From: Marthasterias glacialis
Lineage: Eukaryota; Echinodermata; Asteroidea; Forcipulatida; Asteriidae
Direction of reading: 5' to 3'
DNA length: 64,000 nucleotides
NCBI GenBank assembly: GCA_911728455.2
Contig: OU452230.1
Location: 5,998,512-6,062,511 of the forward strand
The position numbers and the translations under genes are program-made. Positions 47,206 to 58,600 of the stretch are shown here, piece after piece; positions within the stretch are counted from its first letter, which is position 1, and the number at the start of each line of letters is the position of its first letter. The notes under the pieces are model-generated. The model was not told the origin of the DNA. It searched no databases and worked only from the letters and a program-made list of their open reading frames with translations.

Positions 47206-47707
47206 GTGGGCCAGATTTTATTTGTTAACTTCACAGTGTTTTGCAAGCTCATTTTTGTAGCGTGAGTCAACAATGAGAAATTAAAGAGTACTTCATTCAT
47301 ATTAACAAGGCAGATATAAAGGTAGGGTATACCTTTGGTATTTGGAGCCGTACGTTTGCTTCAGCCCTATATAGTTGTAAATATATACCATAAAACTATC
47401 CTCTGAAAATTTTGTTTTGAAAGATGTTAGCGTTTTTGAGATATCGGCGACAATCTGGAGCGGCTATGTACACGCAGAAGGATCCGAAAATGCTGAAACT
47501 GCATGTTTTTTATTACCTGAAAAAGGCTTCATGCCTGAAGCCTTTCTCAGATTCAAATATTTTAGCCAAAAATTACATCTTTGTCAAAAACTACGTAACT
47601 TCAGAGGGAGTCGTTTCTAACAATGTTTTATGCTATCAACAGCTCTCCGTTGCTCTTTATGTTATTATAGTCATTTATTTTTGGAGTATTTACCAAAAGT
47701 ATCCCTG

Positions 47708-47972
47708 CCTTTAAAGCCCCAGCTCAACATTGGTAAGAAGAAAAACATAAGTGTTCACAAATTTACATGGTATAAAGATAATGGTGGTAGAAAACTTTCC
47801 TTGAAATATTTCTCTCTGATGTGTTATCGTTTCTAAATAATGAATAAAATAAGATCCAACGTTAGTTTTCGTCTCAGTGAGACGAAAACTCTGCCTGTAG
47901 GAATGCGTACAAAAATGTCTTACAAAGAATGGAAGCAGTCAGTTTACCAATATTCAGTCTGGGGCTTTATTG
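47708..47972. mobile_element. TIR element with CTTTAAAGCCCCAGCTCAAC ends, copy 2
   Basis: Left CTTTAAAGCCCCAGCTCAAC; right CAGTCTGGGGCTTTATTG. Inner hairpin AGTTTTCGTCTCAGTGAGAC/GAAAACT, as in copy 1 at 38.5 kb. Its right end contributes TTTATT (47966-47971), that is AATAAA on the minus strand, 28 bases beyond the methyltransferase 2 stop codon. Confidence 0.7.
47966..47971 (-). promoter_or_regulatory. Candidate poly(A) signal AATAAA for methyltransferase 2
   Basis: A canonical hexamer on the minus strand, 28 bases 3' of the stop codon ending at 47999. It lies inside the terminal repeat of the neighbouring TIR element, so the mobile element may have supplied the signal. Use in vivo is inferred, not shown. 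Confidence 0.45.
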
Positions 47973-47998
47973 TTGTCTTTTACTTTAGTTTCAGGGTT

Positions 47999-50900
47999 TT
48001 AGGGTTTTTTGCACATTAGGTGTAAGCCGGATTGGGAGGGCACATCAGTCATGGATAAGACTTGGAATCCAGCCTCTTCAATCGCAGCACGAGCATTCTC
48101 CCTCCCCCACATCGAACCTAGACCCGCCCCACCTTCAAAGTACAGAGATGTCGGCATGCAGTTCATCAAACTGTACACGTAGTCGACGACCAAGCCGTCG
48201 CGATCTGGCACCGCCAGATTATCTTGGAGTTTGGCGTGTGCTGTGGTTTCTACGACGGAGAGGGCGCCCCCTGGCTTGAGCACCCGGTGCATCTCCCGAA
48301 GAGCCTTGTCGGGGTAAGCCAGGTCGTGAAGAACAAAGTTCATGAACAGATAGTCGAATTTGTCCGTCCAGTCAGGGGGCAGGAGCGAGATATCGGCATA
48401 GACAAACTCGACATTGGAGAGACCCGTCTCGGCTGCCGTGTGTCGAGCTTTGCTGAGCGCCGGCTGGGATAGGTCCAGGCCGTAAAAGTGACTCTCGGGA
48501 AATTCTTTGGTCATGGTGATCGTGGACACACCTTCGCAGCATCCGATGTCTAAGACCACAATCCCGTTCTCTGCGTTAGAAATGAAGAAATTGATTCTCG
48601 AATGAAATACCCCCATACGCGCGCCTCATGACCACCACAGAATGCAACTATCCAGCAGGACACACAAATCTTCAATAAACTGGAAAATATTAAAGTCCAT
48701 GGAAGCAATTTGAAGAGGTAACAAAAAGCATTAAACTCAGTGTAAAAATGTCCCATAAACAAATTATTTTTTTTATTAGTAAACAAACAGTGAGCCCTTT
48801 ATGGTCAATAACCCCATTATCTTTCTTTTTTACACAAACTTCGGCTTTGTAGTATGAAGTAAATGGGTTTTGTTTGTATTATGTCAGATAGTGCTTATTG
48901 AGCAGACGAGTAACTGTACTTGTTTGTATTCCAAGAACTTAATTTTGTTGGTCGTAACATTTTAATTTTTTTAAAGCATCAAATTGATAAACAGGTTAAT
49001 TGATGTATAAATACATAGGCCCTTCTCTTCTCTAAAAACAACCTGTGCTGTAACATCAATGCATCAGTCACCCGAATGAAAGGATGCTTAAAAATGTTCT
49101 ACGACATTGTTCGCTTTCCTAATATGCTTTTGAGACTTATAGTGGACATATCAGCAACATTTTGATATTGGAGGGTTTTATTAAATCCTTTCGTATGGAG
49201 CTGGGTAGGATTTTTCAGCATCTTAGTCAAGTTTGGGTTCGTTTTATTCTCTGCTTCGTCTGGTTGTACATAATTATTTCGATGACATTATGCCTACTCT
49301 CTTGCCCGAGTGGTGGTGTAATTTTCACTCTTTTTAGAGTGAAATTCTCTCTAGTTTGCTCTTTTAGAGTGAAATTTGAGCAAACTTCACTCTGAATCGA
49401 GTGAAAAAGAAAATGTTTCCACTCTAAAAAGACTTGTCTGCCATATGGCTCTTTTAAAAGAGTGGTATGGGGGACAACTCTTTTTAGACTGGAAATAATT
49501 TGCTTTTTCACTCGATTCAGAGTGAACTTCACTCAAATTTCACTCTAAAAGAGCAAACTAGAGACAATTGCACTCTAAAAAGAGTGAAAATTACACCACC
49601 ACTCGGGCAAGAGAGTGATGTTTTCACTCTTTTACATTAAGAGAGTAATTTGTATGTCCTTGACCGCCCCTGTTCAACTTGTACTCCTTGTATGTCTAAA
49701 AACAAATTAAACTATAAACATATTTTTAAAGTTCAACCGGTTATTTTACTTCCAAGTTATCCCACTTAGGTTAGACTGTTACCCTGATTGGATCCATCTT
49801 CCCCCATGCGGATATTGAGGGGGGAATGCTTGGTACCGGCACCGTACTTACTTAGCTGTTGATGAAGCTGTGGCATGGATGGGATAAACTCTTGAATAAG
49901 ATGATCCCGGAAGAATACTCCTTGCGTCATACCCATCAGCTCACCGAACTTGGGATATTGGTCATATGCAACGCCTGTAAGGGCAAACAAAATAAAACAT
50001 TACCAATAAGCCAATTACATTACCCTGGTAGTCAGAGTAGATCACATGACTTTAGTTATAGGTAGAATACAGCACTGATATTCATCAAGTACAAATCTTA
50101 TTAATCTCAGCCTGAACGCTTAGGCCTACTGATATGAAGTTCATACCAGTACCAATCTTACATATGAATAATTTCTGTCTGAAATACTGTCAAAGTCGGG
50201 AAAATAGAATTTGAAATTTAAAAAAACACTTTTGTAACGAATAAAATTAATAAAAAAACGTTTTGACATCGTAGATGGCTATAAAAAAATGTTGTTTTTG
50301 AAACGCTTATCACGGCCAACCACCCTACGAGAAAATGTGTACTACGGCCACACCCGCTGCTGGTACCCAGGAGTCAGCTATATTATTACAGCGTCATTTC
50401 ACCTGCATTTTGTCTCTGTGTCGCAGGGCACCCATCTGCAATTGAGCTGGAAGCGAGCGGAATTTATTGCTCCACACAAACATTTATTTTTTAAATTAAT
50501 TACTCTCTTTTTCGTTGATGGATATTTTGTTATTCGATGTATCATTTAAAAGTTAACAAATTTGGTAATCATACAAAAAAAATAATAATTCAACATTTGG
50601 ATTTATTTTATCCAGGTAAAATCGGCTTGGTCACGGATCATCTTTAAAGACCTTAAACAATCATCACCTGTTGGCCCATCCTTTCTGAAGCACTCTGCAA
50701 CTTGGAAGAATCCTCCATTCAGAACGGGTGCTGTCATAGCAAGAGCCTTCAACTCCATGATGTTTGACCGGTGGGACGGGAGCCAAAATGTCTCTTTTAC
50801 GGGGTCAAAGTTGACGATGTTTGCAGCGGCCATACATCCAAGCCACTCCCTTACATATCTTTGAAAATTATTATAAATTCATGACTTGACTCCTTGTTAA

Positions 50901-52703
50901 CAACAAAAAAAGCAAATAAAATTCAAATGTATATTACATAGAGTATTAATAAATAAAACTAAATCACAATAATGTGGATTTATAATGAATGGTGTGGATT
51001 TCACAAAGCACTATAGTCTTATCTCCAGTTAGGATGAGTAAATAGTCCCAACTTATAGTTACTGGCGAAACTGCCGCCTCAGGCGGCCGTTCGCTCGCGA
51101 GAATGAGGATTGCAATTGTTGGTGTTACCCGGTTCTGATTTGTCGGTTCCAATACCAGTTAAAACTTTTTGCCGCACATTTTGTCGTCAAACGAAAAAAA
51201 AGAATGAAAAAAGAAAGAGGAAAGACCCATCTATTTACACTTTTTGTCAGAAACAACTGAATCATTGTCCTTTCATCTTTTTCAAATGGGTCATTCCACC
51301 AAGTTGGGACACAGTTTGTGACATTTGTATGACGTCTGCATGATTTCATTCAGTTCTGCCCCATTTCTGCTGTATTTAATCACTGACTATCACAACAAAT
51401 GTTTTACCTGGTACATTTTGTACCTTGTAGTTAGTGCAAAAAGTGAATTTGCATAATTATGTATTTGAGTGTTGAAAAATGTGAAAATAAAATTCTGTGT
51501 AACATGGACACCGTGTCCATGTTACATCCAGAATTTTATTTTTCACAATAATTTCCATTAAAATACAATAAAACAACTCTATACTTTAACAAACATTTTC
51601 ACATACAAAGGAGAATGTTACACGAAATAATTGAGTCAAATAAATTATTTCTTTTCATAATATGGACAAATGTTGCACAACAATCACACTGTGTCCCAAC
51701 TTGGTGGAATGACCCAAATACAAAATACTGCCCAACGCACACCGTCTCTCTACCCGTCATTTTGTGCCTTTCATGGTTTGAAGTCACGTAGAGCGCTGGC
51801 AACCCAACAAGGCTACGAGCCAAATAAGGAAAACCAGTACCATGAATGGCTCACGTGTGGTGCCTTCGTGTAGGAGTACACCGTTATCTAATGTACATGT
51901 ATTCTTTTTAACACCGAGTTGTGGGGACTCCCTATTGTTGTTCTATTATTCCCTTTTCTATTGAATTACCTTGTGGGGGACAGGGTTTGACAAAGAAAAA
52001 CGTTCTGGGGACCTTTGTTCCATTGTATAAATGTCCCCATAACGGTGTGTGTGTGTGTGTGCGTGCCTACCCATGCGTACACATGCGTGACACGTGAGTG
52101 AACGTTATTATGGTTGTTGAAACATTGTTGCGCGCACTTCTTTTGTCTGACAAGTCCTCCGTCAATTAAGTTATTATCCCCCAAAATCACTATTGAATGG
52201 TTTCCGAAAAAAAAAATAAAGCCTTCAGCCTGAATGTGGGTCAAAAAGAACGACCCAATTTCCAGCTACATCTATGCTTGCACCTCGGAGTTTTTTGCGT
52301 AACAAACAGACACGTTACTCACATTAGTATATCTATAGATAGATAGGACTAGTCATAAGATAGGACTAGTCATAAGTTAGGACCAGTCCTAAATTAGGAC
52401 TAGTCTTGTGAAAACCACATACCATATTATGAGGTGCACAAGTCGTAAAGACACGCGGGTTTTACGTCTCAAACCAAATTGAACCACGTACCAACTAAAT
52501 CGTTCGTCATAAGCTCACCTTTCTTTCAAATCAACCATGTCGGCAATCTCTTGGCTGGTTTTGCTGTTCTCTCCCATTGAGATCATCACATCAAACAGAC
52601 CCGTCTCCATACCCATGGCTATCCCAATACCGGTTATACCACCCACAAGCTGCTCCGTGATCCGGGCTGAAAAATCCACTTCTGTCTCATCTGCGGCAGC
52701 CAT
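47999..52703 (-). CDS. SAM-dependent methyltransferase 2 (Rv2258c-like)
   Basis: Paralog of methyltransferase 1 with the same layout. Exons in coding order: 52519-52703, 50668-50858, 49852-49974, 47999-48570; 1071 nt, 356 aa, in phase. Start chosen at MAAADETEVD. Winged-helix region FSARITEQLVGGITGIGIAM, TSQEIADMVDLKERYVREWL. SAM fold: VVLDIGCCEG (171-180; the usual second Gly of GxGxG is Cys), HFYGLDLSQPALSKARHTAA, VYADISLLP, FDYLFMNFVLHDLA, VLKPGGALSVVE. Exon 4 resembles methyltransferase 1 more than methyltransferase 3, whereas exon 2 is almost identical to that of methyltransferase 3. Introns carry a 321-bp palindrome and a 436-bp TIR element. Confidence 0.92.
49296..49616. mobile_element. 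321-bp near-perfect palindromic foldback element
   Basis: Left ACTCTCTTGCCCGAGTGGTG is inverted exactly at the right (CACCACTCGGGCAAGAGAGT), and pairing continues inward through TTTTCACTCTTTTTAGAGTG and TTCACTCTGAATCGAGTGAA to a centre near 49456 (CTCTTTTAAAAGAG). The interior is built from ACTCT/AGAGT words. Lies in intron 3 of methyltransferase 2. No coding capacity. Confidence 0.85.
51284..51719. mobile_element. 436-bp TIR element with internal perfect hairpin
   Basis: Terminal inverted repeats of about 33 bp (GGGTCATTCCACCAAGTTGG against CCAACTTGGTGGAATGACCC). Near the middle, 51498-51526 is a perfect hairpin around GTAACATGGACAC, flanked by further pairing AAAATAAAATTCTG / CAGAATTTTATTTT. 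Non-coding; intron 1 of methyltransferase 2. Confidence 0.8.
52325..52410. repeat. TAGGACTAGTCATAAG short tandem/inverted repeat
   Basis: Four imperfect copies of ATAGGACTAGTCATAAG, partly inverted (GACCAGTCCTAAATTAGGAC). Intron 1 of methyltransferase 2, about 110 bases from exon 1. Confidence 0.7.
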
Positions 52704-53236
52704 TATCGCATCCCCCGTGCGCCAATCGTGAAAAAAATACAACCACTAGAGTCAAAATTTGAATGCAATATTGTGTAGTATCTCAAAATGGCCTCAACGC
52801 ACGGCAGTGTTGTAAAGCCTATTTTGCTGCCTAGTTCACATGCATCAGCAGCAGACTGAACGTGAGGTCATGGGCCAATGTTAATAAGGTATTGACCAAC
52901 CTGGTTGTGTGTACCGGGTGCTGTATACTCCCCACGTAATAATGGATGAAATGCGGATTGTTACAGTATTTTCACGGTGGGGAAGTAGTCAGGAGTTTTA
53001 GGGGTGGATTAAGCCGTTTGCGAGTTGGATTTTAATAATGTCTGGTAAAGCTGAATTCCCAGACTAAAGAGACAGTTGATATGCCACTGCGGTTTCGAAA
53101 TGGGCCTTATGACCCAACTGTTAGAAGCCACGTTGTTTTTAACATATGGAAATAAAACCTTCATTTCGTTTCCTTTGATGAGATTGCAGACACTAAGTTT
53201 TTAGAAGTAAAATTGTTACTATTTAATTACTTTAGA

Positions 53237-53513
53237 TATAGGTTTTCCCGGCCTTTTTCAACAAAAATTCATTCAATTAAACACCCGGCTTATTCAATTT
53301 AGGTAAAGAATGCTCCCTTGCATCAGTATTCAAAAGTCAAAATTGAGCAATTCAATTTCAACATTTTAAGATTCAGTAGTCAAATAAGATAATTCATTTC
53401 GCAAAAGCCAACAGCCAATAGTAGCTAAACAGAAATTGTAGTTTGAAACATGCGTGAATTTGAATGCGTGAATGAAACAATTAATTTTTTGCTGAAATTG
53501 ACCTAGAAAACCT
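53237..53513. mobile_element. Internally deleted relative of the 1.3-kb AT-rich element
   Basis: TATAGGTTTTCCCGGCC and TTCAACAAAAATTCATTCAA at the left and TTTTTTGCTGAAATTGACCT plus AGAAAACCT at the right match the ends of the element at 6773-8097; the middle kilobase is absent. Confidence 0.65.
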
Positions 53514-53689
53514 CTTTTAAATTAAACCGTTTTTGTTTTGTTACATCCTCGTAATTATTCGAGTCATGTAACAATTTTTTTTTTCAATTAGTTTTTTTTC
53601 CGTTTAATGCGGATCGAAGTTTGTGTGTGTGGGTAGGCATCCATACACATTCGAACCGGGGAATAGGGTCCCTGGCTGGATGAAGGTCC

Positions 53690-54260
53690 CCAGTTGCCGA
53701 AAGCAGGTATGCACGAATATTTTCACGACATCGCATCGGAAGCGCATTATTAGCAAATAATTTCACGACAATGCCTACATGCGCGCACGTTATATTATAT
53801 GCGAATAATAGACCTTATGCATTGACGTCATCACGCCGCCATCTTAGAGGTAAATCGATGATGTAACAATGGAAACCCAGAGATTTGTACGTGCGGAGCG
53901 CAGGATTGGCCAATGAACAACCTCATTTTGACATCTAGACGAGGGCGCCCTACTCAAATGACGTCATGTGCATACGGTCTATTTCACAACAATGCCTACG
54001 TATGTATGCGCACTTTTGCGAATAATTTCACATTGCGTTGGAAGGGCGCTATATTTGCGAATAATTACACGACAATGCCTACGTATGCGCACACATTTGT
54101 GAATAATTTCACGACATTGCATCGGAAGCGCATTATATTTGCGAATAACTTCACGACAATGCCTACGGGTGCGCACATATTTTCGAATAATTTCACGACA
54201 ATGCCTACGTATCCGCATTCACGACATTGCATACGTATACGCACATATTTGCGATATCTG
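53690..54260. repeat. Tandem repeat of ATTTCACGACAATGCCTACG units, split by a MITE
   Basis: Units of roughly 45-60 bp (GCGAATAATTTCACGACAAT, GCCTACGTATGCGCACA) repeat on both sides of the MITE at 53809-53981. The resulting long reading frames on both strands, rich in FANNFTTMPT and related words, are repeat artefacts. Confidence 0.8.
53809..53981. mobile_element. MITE family C, intact 173-bp copy inserted in a tandem array
   Basis: TAGACCTTATGCATTGACGT at the left and CGTCATGTGCATACGGTCTA at the right. The bases on either side (GCGAATAA and TTTCACAACAATGCC) join to give the normal array unit, so the insertion edges are clear. Same length as the copy at 28298-28470. Confidence 0.85.
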
Positions 54261-55173
54261 ATGCCCCTTCAGGGACACCATACTTTTGTTGTATATCGTA
54301 ATTTAGGTCGCGAAAAAGAATAAGAGAGATATAGAAAACTCAGTTCTGATCGCGTGTCTACAGACTGCTGACGAATACTATCTGGTACGGACATTGTATG
54401 TCTTCATTCATGCTTGGAAAATGTCTGCAACAAACATTTAGGAATATAATTGTTATTACATATTTTGGTGTATACACTCTGTTTGGATATATATTTTTTT
54501 ATCATTCAATAAAAAAAATTAATAAAGGGGTTTAGCAATGGATTAGGATTATTTGGGTCGGGTCAAACAAGTGGTTTTTTTTTATGTGTCCCCCCCCCCC
54601 TGTTTTTTTAAGACAAATTGCCATATTTGTGGCAAATGAAAAGACATGTTAGCCCTCATCACAAACAAAAGAAAATACTCCCCAGCGAGAGACCCCAGGC
54701 GAGTTGACATCTTGATGGGCAAAAAAAAAAAATTCTAAAAACGTATTTTAAAAAAGGGGGTAAATAAAAAAACAAATCTCAAGTGAGGACAAGGAGACTG
54801 AGAAAAGCTTACTCTTTATGAAAATAGTACCAGAACCAAATTTACGGTGAAATATTTCCCTATGAAATGCTATCATATTCGAAAAAATATTTCTTAAAAC
54901 AAATAAAACCTTTAAAATAAACTATACAAAAAACGCAACAGCTGTTTTTTACATGCTGAAAAGTTTGCACGGTTTTTCACTAGTTCCTGACTCGGACGAC
55001 GGATTGAGCCCAAATTTTCACAAGTTTATTTTCTCATGTGTATATTGAATCAGAAAAAGTAAAAACACTGGACTATCAGCTTTACTAAATCCTGTAAAGT
55101 GCCTCTAAAGGTTGCTCTCGGTCGTTTAAGAGACATATTTTTTTTTCTAAATAAATGACACAAGAAACAACAT

Positions 55174-55308
55174 TGTTGTCGACGATTTAAAGATATCTTT
55201 AAATCATTCAGAGATATATCCAATTCATTTACAAATATCGCTAAATGTTTGAGAAATATCTCAAATCATTCAAGGATATCTTTAAATTCCTTTAACGACA
55301 ACGTCGAT
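55174..55308. mobile_element. Small foldback element (GTTGTCGACG ends)
   Basis: TGTTGTCGACGATTTAAAGA at the left is roughly inverted at the right (TCTTTAAATTCCTTTAACGA, CAACGTCGA), with inner AAATCATTCAGAGATAT / ATATCTCAAATCATTC. Confidence 0.5.
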
Positions 55309-55391
55309 TGCATTAAATTGTTAACATCTACTAAGATCGTTGCGTTACCCACTGGTAAAATAAAGGATTTAAAATGCCTCTATCTACCAGA

Positions 55392-55545
55392 CAAGGTCGT
55401 TGGTCTAGTGGTAAGACATCTGCCCTAGAATGGCTAAGATAGTGTGTTCAAATCTCACCGGAGTAATATGCCTTGATTTGTTTTTACACTGCCCTGGAAA
55501 AGTACCGAGTGTGCAGTGCTTTACATACATCTGTGTATTATGTTT
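55392..55545 (+). repeat. Second tRNA-derived SINE family, copy
   Basis: Head GGTCGTTGGTCTAGTGGTAA, GACATCTGCCCTAGAATGGC and TGTTCAAATCTCACCGG; body with AGTACCGAGTGTGCAGTGCT and CATCTGTGTATTA. It ends about 90 bases before the methyltransferase 3 stop codon. Confidence 0.6.
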
Positions 55546-55635
55546 AAACCCAAATAATATGTTTTAAAACGTTGCTCGTGCCAATAAATGCTATTTAGGC
55601 TGGCCCTAAGACAGCATCGAAACTACTACGTATTT

Positions 55636-58600
55636 TCAAACAAAGCTGTTTGTGTGAATGCTATTATTTGGCGGCTTTTTGCACATGTAGTGAAGACCGT
55701 TCAGATGTGCATTGGTGGCGCTGACGGACACAACCTCCAAATCTGCCTGTTGGAGCATCTGCTGAGCTTTCTCTCTACCCCACATGGCTCCCAGACCTGC
55801 ATCCCCTGACTGAAGAGATACGGGCAGGCAGTTCATCAAACTCATAGTGTACTGGGTTAGTACGTAGGCTCTGTCCCCATCCTTCAGATTGTCCTCAAGT
55901 TTGGTGTGCGTGACGGTATCCACCACTGAGAGGGTTCCTCCTGGTTTCAGGACCCGGTGTATTTCACGCAGAGCCTTGTATGGGTGCGACAGATCGTGAA
56001 GGACGAAGTACATGAAGACGTAGTCAAATTTCCATGTCCATTCGGCTGGCATGCAGCTTACATCCTCGTTGACAAACTCGACATTGCTCATGTTATCCAT
56101 GCGTTTGATTTTCTCTCTAGCTTCTTCAATAAGGTTGGGGCAGATGTCGAGGCCGTATATGTGGCTATTGGGGTACTGGCTGGCTAGCATCCTGCACGAA
56201 CCTCCCGCACAGCAACCTACTTCTAGCACTGACATTCCTTTTACTGAATAACAAAGAAAGACACAAACTGATTAACAAAAAGTGCCTTTTAAATCTTGAT
56301 CTAAAACTTGGTACGTTACCAATAATTATAAGTTGAGCGGTTGTCGGTGGATAGAAAACAAACACGAGTTCAGCTGTTTCATAATTATATCTCTGCGGTT
56401 TCTACCATCATGGCTTCCTCTTTTTGTTCACTACATTGTATTTTCGTTGTTTTAATTAGTGCTTTATTCAATTAGAAGTGGCTTTATAAGTTGAATGTAT
56501 TGTTTTAACAATTTATTGTTTGAGAATAATGTTTCAATTTGGAAAAAAATTAATGTTTTTTTTTTTAAACACACAATTTGTCCCTTTACGAAAGATTAAA
56601 TAAAACAACTGAAATAGCGTTTTACATTTTGTCATAAAATTATTAAGCACGTTCATTATGTGTACATGTTTACAAATGACAATGATCGACAAGCCAAGAG
56701 TTTGGGTAGAATTATTTTGCTCACAATGGCAGTATTTTTCAGACAGAATTTCGGAAGCAATTGCCACTAATATAGGAAGTTCACTAAAAGTACGGTAGGA
56801 TTTCATTATACTACCAACCATGTACCATACAATTATGAGCCATCACATCTTTCGATATTATTTATCGGCGCAACATCAACAATAAAATGTTAGTTACACC
56901 GTGACCAACAACGTAAAACACACAGAAATATCACATTAACATAACACGCAAATGTCTGCAAAGTAAAATAATAAATACACATTTTTAGAAAAAGAAGATA
57001 GCATTATTACTCACTAAGTTTTTGATTCAACGTTGGCATAGAGGGAATAAATTCTTGAAGGAACTGATCTCGAAAGAACGGATAGTGCACTTTATCCCAA
57101 AGCTCGTCAATTTTGGGGTACTCGTTGTAAGAAACACCTTTAACGTAAAACAATGTTAATAAAAACATGTGCATTAACCATATCGGGACAGTTTTATTAT
57201 TGTTTTTTTTTTTTACGTACGGAGACCGGGGGAGGGTGGGGGAGGGCACTTTGTGTCCCCCTCCGTAATTCCCGAAGTTTGCGACCGATTTTTATGAAAC
57301 TTGCCACCGACATGATGAGGTCAAAAACATTTCAAAATCATATCACTAGAGGGCATTAATGACTGTTTTTTGCAAATTTTAGGTCAAAAATCGTTTTCCC
57401 CACCTAGTCTCTGTATTTGTTGTCTAAATATTTTGAAACTTTGCAAACTTGTTCATTTTAGAGCGCCTCACACCCGAAGGGCTATAATTTTTTTTTTACA
57501 GTTAATTAAAGAGGTAAGTTTTTAGCATTGATTTGAAAATGTTCTCATTAGGAGCAGTTTTGATGTAGTTTGGCAAATTGTTCCATAGTGTCGGTGAAGC
57601 ATGTGAGAATGAGCGATGGCCATATGATTTAGTGCGTGCGATACATGTATGGGACGAGTTGAGAAGTAGAGGTGTAAGAGGAAGAGTACGACGAAGTTTG
57701 TATGAATGAAGGAGTTCTTCAAGGTAGTTTTTTATGTCAGTAGGAGTATTTTGAATTATGCATTGAAATAGTTATTTAGTTAGTTTAGAACCAGTTATTT
57801 TTTGTTCGAGAGTTATGATTGTACAAAACAATAGCTTTTGAAATAAGGTCAGATATAGAAATTTTAATTATTGTCTTTCGACTCTTGATACGGTAATCAT
57901 GACGTCATTGTTCATGTACTATCTTGATGTTGAGGTTCAATTGTGTGATGAGTTTCAAGATCCAATTCAGTTCCATTGTGGAGCTATTCTGTAGAAGAGT
58001 TTGAAGGAAAAATGGTCTCTCCGGGATACCGTACTATGTGCTTGTCAAATCGCGCGAAAAACGGCACCTTCTTTTTACCATAAATTCCTTATGCAACAGT
58101 AAATTTTGTTTTAATTTCACAATTACGTCTTTATCGATATTATCTATCGGTAAAATATTAATAATGAAGTTTTGTTCAAGAAATTTTTAAATTTGGATGA
58201 CAAACCGTTTGTATGACAAAGAGCCAGCACTGGCCCATGACAGGCTGTATATTATCTTGGCCTAATGGCCAGTCGGATTTTTCCATAATCGGCCCGGTTC
58301 TGATGGGAACTGTACCGTTGACACTATACAACTTTGCCGCTTTGAAACCGGCATTGGCCCATTGCCGTTTGTGTTAGGTCGAAATCTGCCGGTATTGCCG
58401 GTACAAATCCAGAACAAGCCAGCACTGGCCCAGTACCATCATGTTTGTTGGGACTATACCCCTAGGCTCAAATGGGAGTGTGACGAATATGTAATTATCT
58501 ATCAATATGCAAATAACTGTTCGACAGATGATTATTTAAAAGGTTCGACAGGTGCCCTTGTATCTAGAAACCGTATGCGATAACTTTAAATCACTCAAAT

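Larger units (their letters stand above)
46175..47998. other. Region between methyltransferases 1 and 2
   Basis: No exon is supported. It contains the probable promoter of methyltransferase 1 (46175 upward), a C-run/A-run at 46703-46740, an eroded MITE B copy (47007-47205), a region with a hairpin AAAGGCTTCATGCCTGAAGC (47523-47546), and a TIR element (47708-47972) that ends beside the stop codon of methyltransferase 2. Confidence 0.55.
52704..55635. other. Region between methyltransferases 2 and 3
   Basis: No exon is supported. It holds the promoter side of methyltransferase 2, an eroded copy of the 1.3-kb AT-rich element (53237-53513), a tandem array interrupted by a MITE (53690-54260), C- and A-runs near 54590 and 54722, a small foldback element (55174-55308) and a tRNA-like SINE (55392-55545). 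Confidence 0.6.

Noticed and set aside
53913..54323. 136-residue plus-strand frame with repeated NNFTTMPT words
   Set aside because: Produced by the tandem repeat and crossing the edge of a MITE; both strands are open here for the same reason.
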